This document shows, piece by piece, positions 61,144 to 64,000 of a stretch of DNA of 64,000 bases. Origin of the DNA: Pleomorphomonas sp. T1.2MG-36 (lineage in GTDB: Bacteria > Pseudomonadota > Alphaproteobacteria > Rhizobiales > Pleomorphomonadaceae); NCBI RefSeq assembly GCF_950100655.1, contig NZ_CATNLY010000023.1:806001-870000 (forward strand). The letters run 5' to 3'. The notes below the pieces were generated by a model, which was not told the DNA's origin, ran no database searches, and saw nothing but the letters and a program-made list of their open reading frames with translations. The position numbers and the translations under genes are program-made. Every line of letters begins with the position of its first letter. Within the stretch, counting starts at the first letter, position 1.

Positions 61144-64000
61144 ATGAAACTCAAAGCCGCCCTCCTCGTCCTTTCCGTCCTGGCCATCGGTCCGCTGGCC
61201 CTGACGTTCGCCGGCGCGCAAGAGGACGACAGCGCCGAAAAAGGCTCCTTCGTCCGCTTCGTCGAAGACAAGATCTCGACGCCCGATCGCAAGATCGAAC
61301 TCGGCGCCATCGATGGCGCCCTGTCGTCGGACGTTCGCCTTGCGTCGATCACCGTATCCGACCGCGAAGGCGCATGGCTCCGGATCGAAGGCGTTCACCT
61401 CGTCTGGAGCCGACTGGCGCTGCTGCGCGGCAACCTTGATGTCGACAGCCTGGAAGCCGAGAAGATCGAGGTCGTCCGCAAGCCGCTGCCCGCCGAGACC
61501 GTCGATCCGGCGGCGAGCGAAGGCTTCGCCATGCCGGATCTGCCTGTGGCGGTAAAGGTCGGACGTCTTGCCGCCCCCAACGTCGTCCTCGACGCGTCGG
61601 TGCTCGGCGAGGAAGCCCGGCTCGCGGTCAACGCATCCGCCAACCTTGCCGATGGCTCGCTCGACGCCAACCTCGCTGTCAGCCGAACAGACAGCAAGCC
61701 CGGCGAACTGTCGCTCAAGGCGGCCTATTCCGCCGAGACCAAGGCGCTCGACTTCGACCTCAAGGCCGACGAGCCGGCGGACGGCATCATGGCCACCCTC
61801 CTGAACCTGCCGGGCAAGCCGTCGGTCGGCCTGACGCTGAAAGGCGCCGGCCCGCTTGACGATTTTGCCGCCGACTTGACGCTGGCCACCGATGGGGTCA
61901 ACCGACTGGCCGGGCGCACCACCATCGCCCGCGACGGCAATGGGTACCGCTTCGGCTCGGCACTGGCCGGCGATCTCGCGGCCCTGGCGCAACCCGATTA
62001 CGCGCTCTACCTGGCCGGCCGCTCGACGTTGGACCTGTCGGGCCGCGTCGACGATGCCGGTCCGATCACCATCGACAAGCTGGCGCTCGCCGCGCCGGTG
62101 CTGACGCTGCAAGGCTCGGCGGCGCTCGCCGCCGACCACTTCCCGACGGCCATCGACATCGACGGCCGCCTCGCGGGCAAGGACGGAGCCCTGCCGCTTG
62201 GCGGCGCGGGCGCCACAACTCGGCTCGGCGAGGGACGACTGCGCTTTTCCTTCGGGCATGATGGCGCCTGGAGCCTGGAACTTGCCGCGGAGGGCCTGTC
62301 GACACCCACCTTCGGTGCCGGGGCGCTGGCGATCAACGGCCGTGGCGCCGCCACCGATCTGGCCGACGCCGAGAAGCGCCGCATCGACTTCACACTCAGC
62401 GGCGGCTCGAATGGCCTCAGCTTCACCGATGCCGCCGTCGGCGCGGCCGTGGGGGGCGAGCTGTCCTTCTCCGGCTCCGGCCGCTGGGCGGCCGGTGTCC
62501 CGCTGACCATCGACGCCTTGAAGCTGGCGACGCCCACCGCCGAGGCATCGTTCGCAGGCAAGGTGGAGGATGGCCGCATCGAAGGGCAGCAAACGCTTCT
62601 GGCTCCCTCGCTTGCGCCCTTCTCGGCGCTGGCCGGACGATCGCTTGACGGCCGCGTCGAACTGGCCGCCAGCGGAACCCTCGCTCCCACGACTGGAGCG
62701 TTCGACCTGACTCTCGACGGCGAGGCCGGTGCGCTTTCGGCCGACATCGCCCGACTGGACAGCCTTCTCTCCGGTGCGACCAAGCTGAGCGGCCGCGTTG
62801 CCCGCGACACCTCGGGGCTCAAGCTTCAGAATGTCAGGATCGCCAATCCGGCGCTGACGCTGACCGCCGACGGCAACCATGCCCTCGAGAGCACCGATGT
62901 CACGGCGACGCTGACGTTGCCGGACGTCGGCCGCGTCGAGCCGAAAGCCAAGGGGGCGGCCGGGTTGATGCTGTCGGTCCGCGGCAGCGGCGGGCCACTC
63001 GATCTGACGGCGCGGCTTTCCTCCGACCGTCTCACGCTGGCCGGCAACGCGCTCGACAATCTGGGCGTTGATCTGACCGGTCGCCTGGATGGTGGCGACT
63101 TCAACGGCAAGATTGATGGCACGGGGCGCCTGAAGGGGAAGCCCCTGGCGCTGTCCGCCGGGCTCAAGAGTGCCGACGACGGTAGCCGGCGCATCGAGGG
63201 GCTTGCCCTTTCTGTGGCCGATAGCCGAATAACAGGCGATGCGACGATCAACTCCGATGGGCTGACCACCGGCCGGCTGGCCATCGACTCGCCAGATCTC
63301 TCCGCGCTGGCTCCGCTTGTCCTCGTCGATCTCGCCGGCCGGCTTTCCGCCGATGTGAGCCTGACGCCGGAGAATGGACGGCAAGCGGCGCAAACCAAGA
63401 TCAAGGCGGCCAATCTCGCCGTTGCCGGGACCAGGATTGCGTCGGCCGACGTCGAAGCGACCATTGCCGATCTTCTCGGCGCGCCGAAAATCGACGGTCG
63501 CTTCGCGGCGAAGGGCCTTGCGACCGAAGCCGCGAGCGTGACCAGCCTCGACGGCACCGCGAAAAGCGAGGGCAACGCAACGGCCTTCACCGTCCGGGCC
63601 GACGGAATAGCGGCACCGCAGCTCACCGCGGCAGGGCTCTCCGGTTTTGCGGCGACGGCATCCGGCCGGCTTGACGGCAACAAGGTGATGCTCGCCAGCG
63701 CGAAGCTGACCGGTCCCGCCGGGTTTGGCGCCGACGCCAATGGCATCGTTCCGTTTTCCGGCGGCGGTCTCGGCGTCGACGTCAGGGCGAATCTGCCGCT
63801 CGCCCTCGCGCAGTCCTTCGTCGCCACGCGTGGCACGCGTCTGACCGGGACAGCCAATGCAACCGTGAAAGTGTCCGGCAGCCTTGCTTCGCCCGACTTT
63901 TCCGGGCGCGTGACGGTCAGTGGCGCTTCGGTTGCCGATCCGCTGACCACCATGCGCCTCGACGCCATCGACGTGGCGCTCCAGCTCACCGGCGACAGGG
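61144..64000 (+). CDS. tamB: TamB, AsmA/TamB-type inter-membrane protein (partial, runs off the window)
   Basis: The first 952 codons of a large protein with no stop before the window end; full TamB proteins are about 1,200-1,500 aa. Start MKLKAALLVLSVLAIGPLALTFAG is an N-terminal inner-membrane anchor. The rest is repetitive beta-rich sequence (many L-x-G-x-A and D-L-x-A patterns) that forms the long hydrophobic groove bridging inner and outer membranes. GAGGAGG precedes the ATG. The conserved C-terminal DUF490 domain lies to the right of the window. Partner of TamA in outer-membrane biogenesis and phospholipid transport. Confidence 0.92.
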   Translation, partial: MKLKAALLVLSVLAIGPLALTFAGAQEDDSAEKGSFVRFVEDKISTPDRKIELGAIDGALSSDVRLASITVSDREGAWLRIEGVHLVWSRLALLRGNLDVDSLEAEKIEVVRKPLPAETVDPAASEGFAMPDLPVAVKVGRLAAPNVVLDASVLGEEARLAVNASANLADGSLDANLAVSRTDSKPGELSLKAAYSAETKALDFDLKADEPADGIMATLLNLPGKPSVGLTLKGAGPLDDFAADLTLATDGVNRLAGRTTIARDGNGYRFGSALAGDLAALAQPDYALYLAGRSTLDLSGRVDDAGPITIDKLALAAPVLTLQGSAALAADHFPTAIDIDGRLAGKDGALPLGGAGATTRLGEGRLRFSFGHDGAWSLELAAEGLSTPTFGAGALAINGRGAATDLADAEKRRIDFTLSGGSNGLSFTDAAVGAAVGGELSFSGSGRWAAGVPLTIDALKLATPTAEASFAGKVEDGRIEGQQTLLAPSLAPFSALAGRSLDGRVELAASGTLAPTTGAFDLTLDGEAGALSADIARLDSLLSGATKLSGRVARDTSGLKLQNVRIANPALTLTADGNHALESTDVTATLTLPDVGRVEPKAKGAAGLMLSVRGSGGPLDLTARLSSDRLTLAGNALDNLGVDLTGRLDGGDFNGKIDGTGRLKGKPLALSAGLKSADDGSRRIEGLALSVADSRITGDATINSDGLTTGRLAIDSPDLSALAPLVLVDLAGRLSADVSLTPENGRQAAQTKIKAANLAVAGTRIASADVEATIADLLGAPKIDGRFAAKGLATEAASVTSLDGTAKSEGNATAFTVRADGIAAPQLTAAGLSGFAATASGRLDGNKVMLASAKLTGPAGFGADANGIVPFSGGGLGVDVRANLPLALAQSFVATRGTRLTGTANATVKVSGSLASPDFSGRVTVSGASVADPLTTMRLDAIDVALQLTGDR

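Noticed and set aside
60664..63393. 909-codon minus-strand open frame opposite tamA/tamB
   Set aside because: Low-complexity Arg/Gln/Gly sequence, the mirror of the repetitive tamB coding strand.

Overview
The window is GC-rich, densely coded bacterial DNA with short gaps and many 4-base ATGA/GTGA overlaps. Its gene types point to an alphaproteobacterium, most likely of the Hyphomicrobiales (Rhizobiales): a TamA-TamB pair, a DUF3563 small protein, a DUF2161 protein, a cobalamin riboswitch, and many LacI/DeoR-controlled ABC uptake operons. Genus cannot be fixed from this sequence. No tRNA, rRNA, CRISPR array, insertion sequence or phage gene was seen. The overall picture is a plant-associated or soil heterotroph with a large uptake repertoire for plant-derived sugars.

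Layout. 1-2505 (-): CUT1 sugar ABC operon (binding protein, two permeases, the second cut by the window edge). 2894-3795 (-): lone CbiM-like permease behind a cobalamin riboswitch. 3910-5387 (+): RutG-like NCS2 pyrimidine permease behind a RutR-like operator. 5404-7271: HxlR regulator and divergent alcohol dehydrogenase-like enzyme, then a DUF3563 small protein. 7368-15949: LacI regulator divergent from a five-gene family-5 ABC transporter, followed by an FAD-linked oxidase. 15963-23299: spermidine/putrescine-type ABC operon with a ureohydrolase, divergent LysR regulator and an aminotransferase. 23300-25120 (-): MBL-fold hydrolase and DUF2161 protein. 25199-30480 (-): second family-5 ABC operon; then a HAD phosphatase and an interspersed repeat-like element.

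31904-40507 (+): an unusual ArsR-type regulator, a GH51 alpha-L-arabinofuranosidase and a third family-5 ABC transporter, which together look like an arabino-oligosaccharide uptake and cleavage unit. 40641-51354: a CUT2 (RbsABC-type) transporter with a DUF2291 lipoprotein, a DeoR regulator, and a divergent operon of fucose-isomerase-like enzyme, split transketolase and FGGY kinase. The set isomerase + kinase + dedicated two-subunit transketolase matches the logic of the non-oxidative D-apiose (apulose-4-phosphate) pathway. Two nearly identical operators, three TTTCG-type repeats at 10-bp steps, sit on both promoters. 51605-59005 (+): LacI regulator (apparently starting at CTG), CUT1 transporter, GH127 beta-L-arabinofuranosidase and its ATPase. 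59205-64000 (+): tamA and the first 952 codons of tamB.

Taken together, the right half reads as a plant cell-wall sugar island (alpha- and beta-arabinofuranosides, probably a branched pentose). Seven ABC importers lie in about 59 kb. Six of seven binding-protein genes are followed at once by a strong stem-loop, likely a device for making excess binding protein over membrane subunits.
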